Shown here piece after piece: positions 54,652 to 64,000 of a stretch of DNA of 64,000 nucleotides (position 1 is its first letter; every line of letters begins with the position of its first letter). A model generated the notes under the pieces. That model worked only from the letters and a program-made list of their open reading frames with translations, was not told where the DNA came from and made no database searches. Position numbers and translations under genes: made by a program. The stretch covers positions 19,258,119-19,322,118 of the forward strand of contig CM077648.1 in the NCBI GenBank assembly GCA_039707465.1, in the 5' to 3' direction. The DNA is from Rhabdophis nuchalis. Lineage: Eukaryota > Chordata > Lepidosauria > Squamata > Natricidae.

Positions 54652-54701
<50 letters not shown>
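52144..54701 (+). mobile_element. L2-like LINE with intact RT frame, inserted in CR1
   Basis: 5'-truncated within the endonuclease domain (WSDHSLLRLDF remains), then a complete reverse transcriptase and a 3' end with GTGCACCGCCCCGAGTCCCT and (ATT)n. TACCA is seen on both sides, a probable target duplication. Opposite orientation to the CR1 it interrupts. Confidence 0.88.
52253..54460 (+). CDS. L2-like LINE ORF2 fragment (endonuclease end plus reverse transcriptase)
   Basis: Open for 735 codons with no ATG at its start, because the 5' part of the element is missing. Order: SWSDHSLLRLDF, the last motif of the AP endonuclease; a linker with AVARRAFYQ far downstream; reverse transcriptase with LLKKPSLDPALLTNYCPVSN, SGFRPGHSTETALVALVDDL, LLDLSAAFDTIDHGILLHWL, CGVPQGSVLSPLLFNAYMKP and the catalytic LYADDTQLY at 53,612; then the C-terminal RLVRQLRPLL and LPPDIRTTTDLRSFRLKLKT. 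Retrotransposon protein; it copies element RNA at the target nick. The uninterrupted frame means a recent insertion, but without the full endonuclease and 5' end it cannot be autonomous. L2 versus a neighbouring CR1-group clade is a judgement from motif style. Confidence 0.88.
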   Translation: MSWSDHSLLRLDFPTATPRREEAAPEPPIWFRPRRLMDPDGFQMALGPLPVPLTRAPMEDLVAAWNTATMGALDRVAPLRPLLRRRTAPAPWFTEELRAMKRHKRCLERKWRATRSESDRTQVRAHLRTYIVALRVAKRHHCATLIASAENRPAALFGVTRSLLQQRVREAPLQGRAEEFVTFLQDKIAQIQNELAPIHGPVGCHEADLLWEEFDSVASEDMDRLRGRLRATTCLLDPCPSWLVLASWEVTRGWLQEVINASLSEGSLPASLKEAMVRPLLKKPSLDPALLTNYCPVSNLPFLAKVVESVVAQQFPRHLEEVDYLDPRQSGFRPGHSTETALVALVDDLWRARDGGCSSILVLLDLSAAFDTIDHGILLHWLGRLGVGGTVLRWFSSYLSGRSQFVLAGEQRSTPRPLTCGVPQGSVLSPLLFNAYMKPLGEIIRGFGVEYHLYADDTQLYISTPNHPNDAVAVMCQCLEAVRIWMGSNGLRLNPTKTEWLWFPAARFNHLSPTLAIGGEHLAPVDGARNLGVLLDTRLSMEEQTTAVARRAFYQVRLVRQLRPLLDRDALRTVTHALVTSRLDYCNSLYMGLPLRCTRRLQLVQNAAARAIMGTTRFTHVTPLLCELHWLPVIFRVRFKVLIIIFKALHGSGPSYLRDRILPHTSSRPIRSHREGLLRVPSTRLCQRATPRGRALSVAGPALWNDLPPDIRTTTDLRSFRLKLKTHLFRLAGLG

Positions 54702-54705
<4 letters not shown>

Positions 54706-54880
54706 CCACCTATACTGTACTTGTGCATTTGGTTTTTCTTGCCTATATGTAGGACCTTACTTTTTTCACAATTGAATTTCATTTTATTAGATAGTGCCCA
54801 ATGTTCAAGTTTGTCTAGATCCTTCTGTATCTGTATAAGATCACGATATTATCTTCATTGATTAGCAATAGCTCTTTTTC
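54702..54880 (-). mobile_element. CR1 LINE, minus strand, continuation after the L2 insertion
   Basis: ACCTATACTGTACTTGTGCA, GTAGGACCTTAC and TAGATCCTTCTGTATCTGTA continue the CR1 sequence that stopped at 52,143; the copy at 1,803-2,650 shows the uninterrupted order across this point. Confidence 0.8.
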
Positions 54881-55515
54881 GTACCTTTTTTCCAGATGCC
54901 ACAGAGGGAACCTGGTATCTTTTGCGTACTCAGGATGTGTTGTCGCCAAGCCACTGTCTTTCCAACCAATTCCATGCCTGCCTTCAATGTATACCATAAA
55001 GTAGGCCATTGTGGTAGAAGTTCTCTAATGGTTGAGAGGTTGTTTGAGAACATAATAAGGGGAATAGCCTGTGGAGAGCCATATTAAATTATTGATCTCT
55101 GGGTCCTGCTACATTTTCTTCAGATGGTCATAATATTTCATATTGCATAAATGAAAAATGGGCCATCTATTTTCTGCAACTGAAACAGGGACAGTCCCAA
55201 TTTCATTTGTTTTTAAGACATGGGCAAGTAGGTCTAATAATGCCTATAGGAGAGGCACTAAATCTTTGCCTCAAAATGTTAGGAGTCCCTCTGGTGTAAG
55301 TCTCTCCTCTTCTCCTGGTCATGCAAACCATAGAAGAGTTATTATGGAGCTTAGAAAGAATTCAAGAAACCATGCTATCCTTATTTATCTTTACTTTCCT
55401 CCACCACCACCACCCTTTTTTTTGGTAAATGTGAAAAGCAAAACCCTTGTTCTCCACAATTTGTTTCCAGTCTAGCACACCTGTGGTCAACCACATTTCC
55501 AGAAAATATCTATAA
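54881..55515. other. intergenic DNA, no feature seen
   Basis: Nothing recognised. Short frames only; the upstream part of the CR1 copy may extend a little into it. Confidence 0.35.
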
Positions 55516-55518
55516 GAC

Positions 55519-55808
55519 AGGGGTGTCAAACTAAATTTCATTGAGGGCCACATCAGCGTTGGTTGACCTCAGGGGGAATGGGGTGGGCGTGGCCAGCTTT
55601 GACATCACTCTTGGGTGCCTGTGGCCCAATCGCTCTGCCCGCAAAAACGGAGCCATGAGCTCTGTTTTTGGCCATGATGGCCTCCTGCAGCCCTCTGCCA
55701 GCAAAAAAGGATCTCAGGAGAGCCATATGCAGCCTTCATGAGCTCCGTTTTCAGCCCCAACGGCCTCCTGTAAACCTCCAGCAAAGACAACCCCTCCAAA
55801 CTCCATTT

Positions 55809-55888
<80 letters not shown>

Positions 55889-56504
55889 TTAATTTCTAGA
55901 CCGCTCCCTCTCCCCAAGGGGACTCGGAGCGATGCACAGGGAAGTTAAAACAATAAATACACATGAAAATACAAACAATTAAATAAAAACAAATTAAACA
56001 GTAAACCCTGCGCTAAAATTCCCCAATACCAATTCACTAAAATCCTATAACCCTATAATACTATAGTAGAGAGGCTACCCTAGGCCGGCCAAGCAGAAAA
56101 AGTGCGTTTTCAATTTCAGACGGAAGGAACGGAGGTCCGTGGTAGTTCTAATATCGGGGGGGAGGTCGTTCCAGAGGGCCGGGCCCGCCACAGAGAGAAC
56201 CCTTCCCCTGGGCGTCGCCCGCTGACAAAGTCTAGTGGACGGCACCCGGAGAAGTCCCTCTCTGTGGGAGCGAATCGGCCGTGAGGAAGTATGGGGCAGG
56301 ATCCGATCCCGCAGATAGCTAGGTCCCGAGCCATTGTGCTGAGGGCTGGCTGAGGGCTGCAGAAGGCCATTGTGATCGAAAACGGAGCTTAGGTGGGCCG
56401 CCTGAGCTCCATTTTCACTGCCAGAGGCACTGTGGGCTGGACCTTAGCTGTTTTCAGGGCGGCCCCGCAGGCCAGATCTAAGTGCCCTGAGTTTGACACA
56501 CTTG
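55519..56504. mobile_element. GGTGTCAAACT-type hAT element carrying an L2 insertion
   Basis: CAGGGGTGTCAAACTAAATT at the left and GAGTTTGACACACTTG at the right; interior GATGGCCTCCTGCAGCCCTC motifs match 45,428-45,790. A minus-strand L2 3' end (55,809-56,335) lies inside. The 8-bp flanks are not clearly preserved. Confidence 0.6.
55809..56335 (-). mobile_element. L2-like LINE 3' end, minus strand, with long (AAT)n
   Basis: About 26 AAT units on the + strand, then the reverse of the L2 3' end and the last ~70 codons of its ORF (minus: RPIRSHREGLLRVPSTRL-type sequence). Confidence 0.85.
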
Positions 56505-57368
56505 TAATAAGCCAGGAGTCCTCAACGGGGCCAATTCATGGTCCATCAGACTGTTGGGATGCCAGACCAGGTGGGAGTGGCTAGGTGGTCATGTGACTGG
56601 GTGGGCATGGCCAATTTACCAGTCCATTAAACAGTACACCCAAATTACACTCATTTGCTATGCTCCCGTAGTGGAAAGCAAGTTAGTGAAGGAATTTGGC
56701 TGCCTTGGGGTGGGGTGGGGTGACTTCCATGTGTGTGTGTGTCTTTCTCGCTCTTCCTCCTTCCCCATTCTCTCTGGAGGCAGGGGAGGCCAAAACTGCC
56801 CCAGTTTTTGGCCTCCCAAGGCCCCTATGCATCCCAATTTGGCCTCCAGAAGGTGGATAGGTGGGGTGGGGTGGGTAGGGCCGCCTCATGGTCCCATGTG
56901 GGCCAGATTAATGGCTTTGGTGGTTCGTATATGGCCCACGGGCTGTAATTTGAGGACCCCTGTGATATGCATTAATAGCCCAAGCGTCTCAACAAAACAA
57001 GCCTTGGATCCATTTTTTTTTTAAATAGAATGATTGGGAAAAAGCTTGACCAGAAAGTTCTTACTTTCCTCTTATGGCCTTGCTGACATATAAAGAAAAA
57101 GCTAGAAATAGCATTCACTTCAGAGGATGCAGGTCTCCCTCATTTCCTCAGGAGAGGCCCATATTGCTTTCACCAAGAAATATGCTCTAACCATTTTCAT
57201 TTCCCTAGGGATCCACTTGTCTGATATATGACTGCCTTTGTGTCTGCTTATCTCTAGGCAGTCTACTGTGGTTCCAAGAGACATTGCCTCCGTTGCCTTG
57301 CTTTCATTTTCAAATATTTCTCGTGGAGCCGTTGGGACTGTGCTATTTTAGGAGCCACAGTGTGTGAC
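56505..57368. other. intergenic DNA, no clear feature
   Basis: 56,518-56,960 is GC-richer with GGGGTGGG runs and looks like the body of an old hAT element; 56,960-57,368 shows nothing. Confidence 0.3.
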
Positions 57369-57370
57369 TA

Positions 57371-57535
57371 CCCTGTTTCCCCGAAACTAAGCCCTCCCCA
57401 GATAATAAGCCCAATCAGACTTTTGAGCGCATGCGCTAAAGTAAACCACCCCCCCCCCCAAATAAGCCCTTCCCCAAAATATTGCCACACAGCAGCAGCC
57501 ATGAGGTAACCACACTCACTGCCTCCTGCAAGATC
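57371..57535. mobile_element. small DNA transposon with CCCCGAAA ends, truncated copy
   Basis: CCCTGTTTCCCCGAAACTAA start after TA, then CAGCAGCAGCCATGAGGTAA as in the 44,288 copy. The right end is lost. Confidence 0.55.
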
Positions 57536-57768
57536 GCAAACTTTCAACTGGGTGGGGAAAACTTTTAGATTCGGGTTTCCCCAGATATGCCAACATGGCT
57601 CTCTTAATAAATTGGAACTTTGAGCAATACTTTGCCTTGGACTCTGATTTACTTTTGGGTGCTATTTGGAACCCTGATATTTCTTTAACTTGGGCCCTTC
57701 CGCTAATGTTGGCAGACAAAGCAATCCAAGCACTTCTGTATTGCCCTTAATTTGGGGGTTGATACTTA

Positions 57769-57944
57769 ATATAATACAATACAATAGCAGAGTTGGAAGG
57801 GACCTTGGAGGTCTTCTAGTCCAAGCCCCTGCCTAGGCAGGAAGCCCTATACCGTTTCAGACAAATGGCTATCCAACATCTTCTTAAAGACTTGCAGTGT
57901 TGGGGCATTCACAACTTCTGGAGGCAAGCTGTTCCACTGATTAA
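57769..57944 (-). mobile_element. CR1 LINE 3' end, minus strand (part 1, before the L2 insertion)
   Basis: ATACAATACAATAGCAGAGT tail and GGCAAGCTGTTCCACTGATTAA. Continues at 58,355. Confidence 0.85.
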
Positions 57945-58354
57945 ATAAATATAAATAAAATAAATAATTTAATTTATAACCCGCTCTCTCCCCCCAAAGG
58001 GACTCGAGGCGGGGCACAGGGAAATTAAAAGTACATATAAAACCACAAACAATACAGTATTAAAAAGAATTAAACTAAATCCTGCGCTAAAATCCCATGT
58101 TAAAACTAAGACAAACCCCTAAAAAACCCTAAAAACAGTTAAGTTATCCCAAGCCGGCCAAGCAAAAAAAATGTGTTTTTAATTTTTGACGGAAGGAGCG
58201 GAGGTCCATGGTTGTTCTGATTTCGGGGGGAAGGTCGTTCCAGAGGGTCGGGCCCGCCACAGAAAAGGCCCTTCCCCTGGGCGTCGCCCGCTGGCATAGC
58301 CTGGTGGACGGCACCCGGAGAAGTCCCTCTCTGTGGGAGCGGATTGGCCGCAGG
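57945..58354 (-). mobile_element. L2-like LINE 3' end, minus strand, inserted in CR1
   Basis: ATAAATAAAATAAAT tail, CCGCTCTCTCCCCCCAAAGG, and the end of the ORF reversed. GATTAA flanks both sides (57939-57944, 58355-58360). Confidence 0.85.
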
Positions 58355-58495
58355 GATTAACTGTTCTAACTCTCAGGAAATTTCTCCTCAGTTCTAAGTT
58401 GCTTCTCTCCTTGATTAGTTTCCACCCATTGCTTCTTGTCCTGCCCTCAGGTGCCTTGGAGAATAGTTTGAGTCCCTCTTCTTTGTGGCAGCCCC
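58355..58495 (-). mobile_element. CR1 LINE 3' end, minus strand (part 2)
   Basis: GGATTAACTGTTCTAACTCTC through CTTTGTGGCAGCCCCT; directly continues part 1 when the L2 and one GATTAA are removed. Confidence 0.85.
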
Positions 58496-58499
58496 TACT

Positions 58500-59038
58500 T
58501 AATTCAGATTTGTAGGACAGATACCAATGAACAAGAACACCAAGAGAGAAACCAGGACAATCATAAATATTGGGGGGGAGGGGGAGTTTATAAAGACCCC
58601 TGAACATACATACAGCATCAAAAAGATAGGATTCCCCAAACAGCCAGATAAACCCAAACAGAGCAGGTGTTTTGGGAAGACAACAGAGAAGAAAACTGGG
58701 GAAAGGCAGTTATCTTATTACAGGAGTAAGCAAGTACATAATGGAAATACATGCTACTGCACCGACTGTTTGGTTAGTGTGGCTCCCAGCTGCTTACAAA
58801 AGCCAATGAAAATCTTAAAGGAGAGATTGATTAGGGACTAGCCGATTTCCGCTAAGGGGTTAATTAACTTAATTAAGGCTACCTCTGAGCTTGTTAACCT
58901 GCATTAGCTCCTTTAAGGAAAGCCTTTTGCTGCAGGTAATAGCTGGTTTAAGCAATCAATCCCCTTTGCAAGAGGGGGGTGGGGTGGAGAGAGGAAAAAT
59001 AAATACAAAAATATAGGTCAGGCACAGGGTGGTCTCAT
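58500..59038. other. intergenic DNA, no feature seen
   Basis: No repeat or gene recognised; a 104-codon + strand frame (58,527-58,841) has no recognisable domain and is probably chance. Confidence 0.35.
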
Positions 59039-59039
59039 T

Positions 59040-59580
59040 GAAGTGTTAATGCCACTGTATAGTGCCTTGGTAAGGCCACACTTGAAATACTGCATACAGT
59101 TTTGGTCGCCACGAGGTAGAAAAGACGTGGAGACTCTGGAAAGAGTGCAGAGAAGAGCAACCAAGATGATTAGGGGACTGGAGACTAAAACATATGAAGA
59201 ACGGTTGCAGGAGCTGGGTATGTCTAGTTTGATGAAGAGAAGGACCAGGGGAGACATGATAGCAGTGTTCCGATATCTCAGAGGGTGCCACAAAGAAGAG
59301 GGAGTCAAACTATTCTCCAAGGCACCTGGGGGCAGGACAAGAAGCAATGGGTGGAAACTAATTAAGGAGAGAAGCAACTTAGAACTAAGGAGAGATTTCC
59401 TGACAGTTAGAACAATTAACCTCTGGAACAGCTTGCCTCCAGAATTTGTGAATGCCCCAACCCTGGAAGTCTTTAAAAAGATGTTAGATAGCCATTTGTC
59501 TGAAATTGTATAGGGTTCCTGCCCACGCAGGGGGTTGGACTAGAAGACCTACAAGGTCCCTTCCAACTCTGCTATTGTAT
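59040..59580 (+). mobile_element. CR1 LINE 3' fragment, plus strand
   Basis: A frame of about 156 codons ([59 protein letters not shown]) then the CR1 3' UTR. No stop in the coding remnant, so fairly young. Confidence 0.9.
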
Positions 59581-59666
59581 TGTATTGTATTGTATTGTAT
59601 TGTATTGTATTGTATTGTATTGTATTGTATTGTATTGTATTGTATTGTATTGTATTGTATTGTATT
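59573..59666 (+). repeat. (ATTGT)n tail of the CR1 copy
   Basis: About 19 perfect pentanucleotide units at the LINE 3' end, an expansion of the family's normal short tail. Confidence 0.92.
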
Positions 59667-59784
59667 CACAGAATCTTAGAGAACACTATGGGAAGAAATG
59701 TCCATGTGGGTTCAGTTCCAAGTGGGGGGGAAAGAAACTGGAAACATGGAGGCTGATTGGAAAGATGGTTTTTAATGGTGGACA

Positions 59785-60470
59785 GGACCACATGATTTGA
59801 GGTCCTGGGAGAAAAGGGGGGATCACATGCCTTGAAGATCTTGAAGAAAAAAAGGGCAGAGATGCTAAGACTCCTTGTATTCTGATTGGTTGTTAGACTC
59901 CCATGGGGCCATGCAGGGGCAACTCTGTAGCAGTGGTGGGTTCCGGATCCCGTTGCAACTGGTACAACGCTATGGGGGCCGGCGTCCACCACATAAATGT
60001 GTGCAGTGCACACATGTGTACTTACCGTCTGCGACGCTCCGCAATGCCTCCACAACGCTCCAGCTGCTCGGTGGAGCATCGTGCTCTGTGCATGTGTGCG
60101 GAAGCCCCGAAGAGCTCAAATACAGGTAAGGATGGCAGGCAGGCGGGTGAGCCCTCCAGAGCACCGTACCGTACCGTACCGTACCGTGGCATACTGGTCA
60201 TAACCCACCACCGCTCTGTAGGTTGTCTTTTGAATCCCAAGCTTGGTTGAGCTGTTGCTGGGTGAAAGGGCTTTGGGATTCCTATTATGGCTCTTCCTGA
60301 AGGAGAACCATAATAGGCTATCTATCTTTGTTATATAGAATAGACTGGCTCAGGCCTTAATGGCCCATTGACATAGGGTTGATGGGTGAATTTCTGCCTC
60401 CCTTTTAGGGGGAAATATTCTGCCCTTTTAATGTTTCCTAAAACATCTCATTTTCCTAGGAAAATAAGTG
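59785..60470. repeat. left arm of a long diverged inverted repeat
   Basis: GATTTGAGGTCCTGGGAGAA, ATGCCTTGAAGATCTTGAAG, TAGACTCCCATGGGG, then after a nested hAT element CCTATTATGGCTC, GAATAGACTGGCTCAGGCCT and AATATTCTGCCCTTTTAAT. Each block has an inverted partner in reverse order at 61,365-61,805. Confidence 0.7.
59931..60213. mobile_element. CAGTGGTGGGTT-type hAT element with perfect 8-bp duplication
   Basis: CAGTGGTGGGTTCCGG at the left, AACCCACCACCG at the right, CTCTGTAG on both sides (59923-59930, 60214-60221). A (GTACC)n patch is near 60,165-60,186. Confidence 0.85.
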
Positions 60471-61364
60471 TTAACTTCCTACAACATGTTTGATTTTTTT
60501 TCTTTACATCCAATTTAGAAATGGCCCATCTCCCTCATGGATTCAATCTTCCCTTGTGCACTCAAGTAAGACCCATTCTCCATTTGCAGGAACCAATACT
60601 AATTACCTCAGTCATTTCCCTGGCTATGGGTGATCTCATGTCTCCATAAATAAAACATTCTTGTGGTGAATTATTTTCATTATTCTTCCATTCACTGTAA
60701 AAAGTCCCGTGAGACTTTTACTTTTACTCTAAAAAAAGAAGTTAAAAACCTGCAGTCAACCCAGGGGAATTAACGCCATTATAGACTGGAAAAACCATCT
60801 ACCTCACCTTTGCTGTCTCTCATATCCTTTCTATGGATGTAGGGAGAAATAAGAAGACAACCGAGACCCAATAAAGTATCTAGGGAGGCCTTGCTGTTTT
60901 ATTTGGAAGGACAATCTATAACTCTGGATTTGGTTTGGACGGCTGAGTAAGAGGGTTAATCCTCCAGTCAGTTGATTTGCTGTTCATATGATGGGCTAAT
61001 TTCCCCCATCAGACCCAATTAAATGTGCTGTGTGAATATAGCACCACTGAGTTCTCTGGGAGCTAATCTGAGAAAGATGAGTCCTGAAGTATGGTTTAAG
61101 GATTCTTACAATTGTAGACTGAACCTCCGAACAATTTCATTAAATTGACAGAGAGGAAAGTTCCTGCAAGCTCCAATTATAATTTCTAGTATCTGCAAGG
61201 CAAGGAATGGAAGACGGGGGTGGGTAGGGGGAAAATCATGCATTTTCAACATGTTTCAAATTGTTGCCAAAGAGTGGACTAGAATAATGACCCAGTTATG
61301 AAATTTCTTGTTCTTTTGATCACTCGGGTAAGATTTCTGTTTAATATTGTAGGAAATCAGCAGT
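60471..61364. other. spacer of the long inverted repeat
   Basis: About 0.9 kb, AT-rich, non-coding as far as I can tell. Two AATAAA-like motifs; no protein family recognised. Confidence 0.4.
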
Positions 61365-61985
61365 CACCCCTCTCCTAGAAAAATGAACTATTTTAGGAAA
61401 TATTAAAAGGGCAGAATATTTCCCCTAAAAAGGAGGCAGAAACCTATCCCCCACCTTTGTCAATGGACCATTAAGGCCTGAGCCAGTCTATTCTGTGTAA
61501 CAAAGAATTACCTCCTTCAAGCTGAGCCATAGTAGGAATTGCCCATCTCACCACATGGTACCTGGGAAGATTACATCATCCAGTAAGGCTGGGGGACAGA
61601 CAGCCTACAGTTAGCTAAGACTTCCCTGGGAGTCTGACCACCAATTAGAATACGTTCCTTACACAGGAACAGGAAGCTCCAAGGTGGGTCCCAAGAGAGG
61701 GTATAAAATTCAGGCTCTTCCAGCATCTCTTCCCTTTTTCTTCTTCGAGATCTTCAAGGCATGTGAGCACCCCTTTCCCCCAGGACCTCAATCCATGTTG
61801 AAGTTGGAGTTAGTCTATGCTGATATGTATGCTGATTACTCATAGAGAGGTGCTGGAAACTTTTTGTTCTCTTTTGGGCTGGCTGGAATTTATTGAATTT
61901 ATTGGACTCACCCAATAAAATGCAATCCTAACAATGCTGACGCCTCAATTAATCAGGGCTCCAGCACCTCACAACTCAATGATCT
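61365..61985. repeat. right arm of the long inverted repeat, with LTR-like signals
   Basis: The inverted partner of 59,785-60,470 extends to about 61,805. TATAAAA at 61,702 and AATAAA at 61,914 are about 210 bases apart, with a TCTTCCAGCATCTCTTCCC segment between. These could be promoter and poly(A) signals of an LTR. Confidence 0.55.
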
Positions 61986-62048
61986 GAAGAAACAACTGGA
62001 TCTGGACAGGCCAACCATATTTTAGGAGAAAGGCAACTCAGATTAACA

Positions 62049-62325
62049 AATTATCAGAGTTGGAAGGGACCTTGTAGGTCATCTAGTCCAACCCCCCACC
62101 CCCAAGCAGGAGACCTTACACGGTTTCTGACAGATAGCAATCTAGTCTCTTTTTGAAAGCTTCCAGCGATGAACTCCCACAGCTTTTGAAGGCAACTTCT
62201 GTTCCATTGGTTGATTGCTCTCACTATCAGAAAATTTCTCCTGATTTCCTGGTTGAATCTCTTGTTAAGTTTCCATCCATTATTGGCCTTCAGGTGCTTT
62301 GAAAATAGCTTGAAAATAGTTTAGG
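62049..62325 (-). mobile_element. old CR1 LINE 3' end, minus strand
   Basis: CAGAGTTGGAAGGGACCTTG, TGACAGATAGCAATCTAGTC and CAGAAAATTTCTCCTGATTT, a more diverged CR1 subfamily. Confidence 0.75.
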
Positions 62326-62940
62326 AGTCTTAAACCTGTCCAGATCACGTAGGTTAAAAACAAGACTTCTCCCAAAAATGTATTACTGGTCTAATCAGCA
62401 CCCAACCCATATTCAGACCATCGATTTTTGCTCCTAATTGGGTTGGCAGGAGCCACACAGAAGACAAGCAGGAGAAAAGTTAAAAGTTTTTGTGGCTGGT
62501 CACACTCAAGATGCAGAGATCCAAGAAAGTGAATGAGTAAAATCATATTAGCTTTTCCGTGCCAGAATTGTTCGGCTGGCAGAGAGTTTAAACAAAGTAT
62601 TAAACTGATTGGCTGCCCATTCATGTTAATGTCAGAGATACTATTGCACTATTCCCTTCCTCCCAGAGCTTTTTCCAAACATAAAAATGAAGCGGCAGTA
62701 CTGTTTGCAGAAAAGCCATTCCGTCTGTCAAGCCCGCTGCAAAAGGAAGAAGCACTTTGCAGCATTCTGATTTGATTCATTTCTTCAAAGCGGGTCTTAA
62801 CTGAAGAGTTGCAAATCTTCTTCAAAGGAGTCATCCAATCAAAGCTTTGTCAAATTAAGGCATTTTGTCAGAACTCTGCACAATCCTAATTGGGAATTCA
62901 TTCCACACCACAGATGTATCCAAGATTGAAACACTTCTAT
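62326..62940. other. intergenic DNA, no feature seen
   Basis: No gene or named repeat recognised. Confidence 0.4.
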
Positions 62941-62944
62941 TGCT

Positions 62945-63673
62945 ACTATTAATTAATTATATTATTATTTACTTTATTCATTAAACATGAAACTCAGTCA
63001 ACTGAACATTCAAAAATGCATCACAAATACCATTGACTGGTGCTAATGGTTGATACGGTTTGCTGCCAGCATCCTAGGTATCAACCAAGTACCTTCTTAC
63101 AATATAAGATGTTCCAAGTAGCACAGTTTTTTGCAGTTCCGCTGGTGTTATTGCAGGAAGCTACAATTTGTTGATGTATTTAGTAAAATTCTTGGACATG
63201 GTGCCAAGTGCCCCAATGACAATGGGTATTACTGTGACATGCTTCATCCATAGCCGTGTAGTTTCGATGGCCAGGTCGCGATATTTCATTATTTTTTCTA
63301 GTTCTTTTTCTTCGACTCTGGCATCTCCAGGAACAGCGATATCAATGAACTGTACACTTTGGCTGTTCGATATCTCGTGTGTTGTGCTCCAATTGACAAT
63401 CTGTTTGTATTCGAAAGTCCCACAATATCTTCACCTTCTCATTTTCGATAACTTTTTCCACTTTATGTTTCCATAACTTTCTGGATACAGGTAAATCATA
63501 TTTTTTACATAATGACCAGTGGATTAATTTAGCAACTCGGTCGTGTCTAGCTTTGTAATCAGTTTGTGTGATTTTGCTGCATTCACATATTAAATGTGAA
63601 ACAGTTTCGACTTTGTTATTGCAAAGTCGGCAGTTTGGGTTGTCAGTGGATTTTTGAATCTTTACTTTCATGG

Positions 63674-63700
<27 letters not shown>
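62945..63700 (-). mobile_element. LINE with restriction-like endonuclease end (R4/Dong-like), minus strand
   Basis: Minus-strand translation from 63,707: PNCRLCNNKVETVSHLICEC (a CCHC-type zinc-binding motif), YKARHDRVAKLIHWSLCKKY, VKILWDFRIQTDCQLEHNTR, then after small breaks FIDIAVPGDARVEEKELEKI and VIPIVIGALGTMSKNF. This CCHC plus ILWDF..DIAVPGD..EEKE arrangement is the restriction-like endonuclease terminus of R2/R4-group LINEs. A TAATAAT-type tail is at the low-coordinate end. Confidence 0.75.
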
Positions 63701-63704
<4 letters not shown>

Positions 63705-63949
63705 CACTTCTATTGTACTCTCAGTATTTCATTTTGTATTTCCTAACTTAGTTGCATTGATATGATGCGTTAGGGGAGGGAAAAATTCATATTGACTTTC
63801 TCCATGCCATGCATCATTTTGTAATGTTCCATATATTTTCTGAACTCAAAATTCACACTCAATTTCAGTGTATGAAAAGAAACTGGACAGAGAAGTGAGG
63901 AAGAGAGAGATAAGTGATAAAGAGTATTTATGGGCTTTGGGTTAGAACC

Positions 63950-64000
63950 GTGATGGCGAACCTGTGGCAGGAGTGCCATACGTGGCATGCAGAGCATGTG
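63950..64000 (+). mobile_element. start of a GATGGCGAACC-type hAT element, cut by the window end
   Basis: CCGTGATGGCGAACCTGTGG and GTGCCATACGTGGCATGC match the family of 49,606-49,883. Confidence 0.55.

Noticed and set aside
59585..59800. repetitive YCIVL frames on the + strand, with repetitive NTIQY frames antisense
   Set aside because: Translation of the (ATTGT)n LINE tail.

Overview
This is vertebrate nuclear DNA, almost certainly from a squamate reptile and probably a snake. The evidence is one conserved vertebrate gene broken into exons with GT-AG introns, embedded in squamate-type repeats. These include a full Sauria SINE (21,354-21,696), Bov-B, CR1 elements whose 3' ends carry pentanucleotide tails, L2-like LINEs with (ATT)n tails, a Penelope remnant, a restriction-endonuclease-type LINE, a DIRS retrotransposon, and many small hAT and TA-target-site foldback elements. 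The species assignment is inference.

The only host gene I can support is SMARCAD1, a SWI/SNF-family chromatin remodeler with two CUE domains, on the + strand. I could place 23 coding exons from the ATG at 4,494 to the TAG at 46,517. Every junction is GT-AG, all phases agree, and the spliced frame is 1,034 codons plus stop with no interruption. The product runs: acidic N-terminus, CUE1, CUE2, basic linker, SNF2 ATPase lobe 1 (Walker A DEMGLGKT, DEGH box), then lobe 2 ending in [13 protein letters not shown] poly(A) signal lies at 46,999. The non-coding first exon and promoter are probably upstream of the window, because I see no CpG-rich promoter before 4.4 kb.

The standout accessory feature is a 6.0 kb DIRS-type tyrosine-recombinase retrotransposon (10,321-16,328). 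It sits in sense orientation in the intron that splits CUE1. It has uninterrupted gag-like, RT/RNase H/methyltransferase-like and tyrosine-recombinase frames, inverted terminal repeats, and an internal complementary region that is the reverse complement of both outer ends joined together. All expected catalytic residues that I looked for are present.

Layout: 1-4.4 kb, repeats and AT-rich DNA before the start codon; 4.4-46.5 kb, SMARCAD1 exons separated by repeat-loaded introns; 46.5-47.0 kb, its 3' UTR; 47.0-64.0 kb, intergenic DNA with nested repeats. The intergenic part includes CR1 copies interrupted by L2 insertions at 51.4-54.9 kb and 57.8-58.5 kb, a hAT element with an LTR-like core at 50.4-51.1 kb, a long diverged inverted repeat at 59.8-61.8 kb, and an R4-like LINE end at 62.9-63.7 kb. 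I recognised no second host gene. I looked for HPGDS, the downstream neighbour in mammals, and saw no exon of it.
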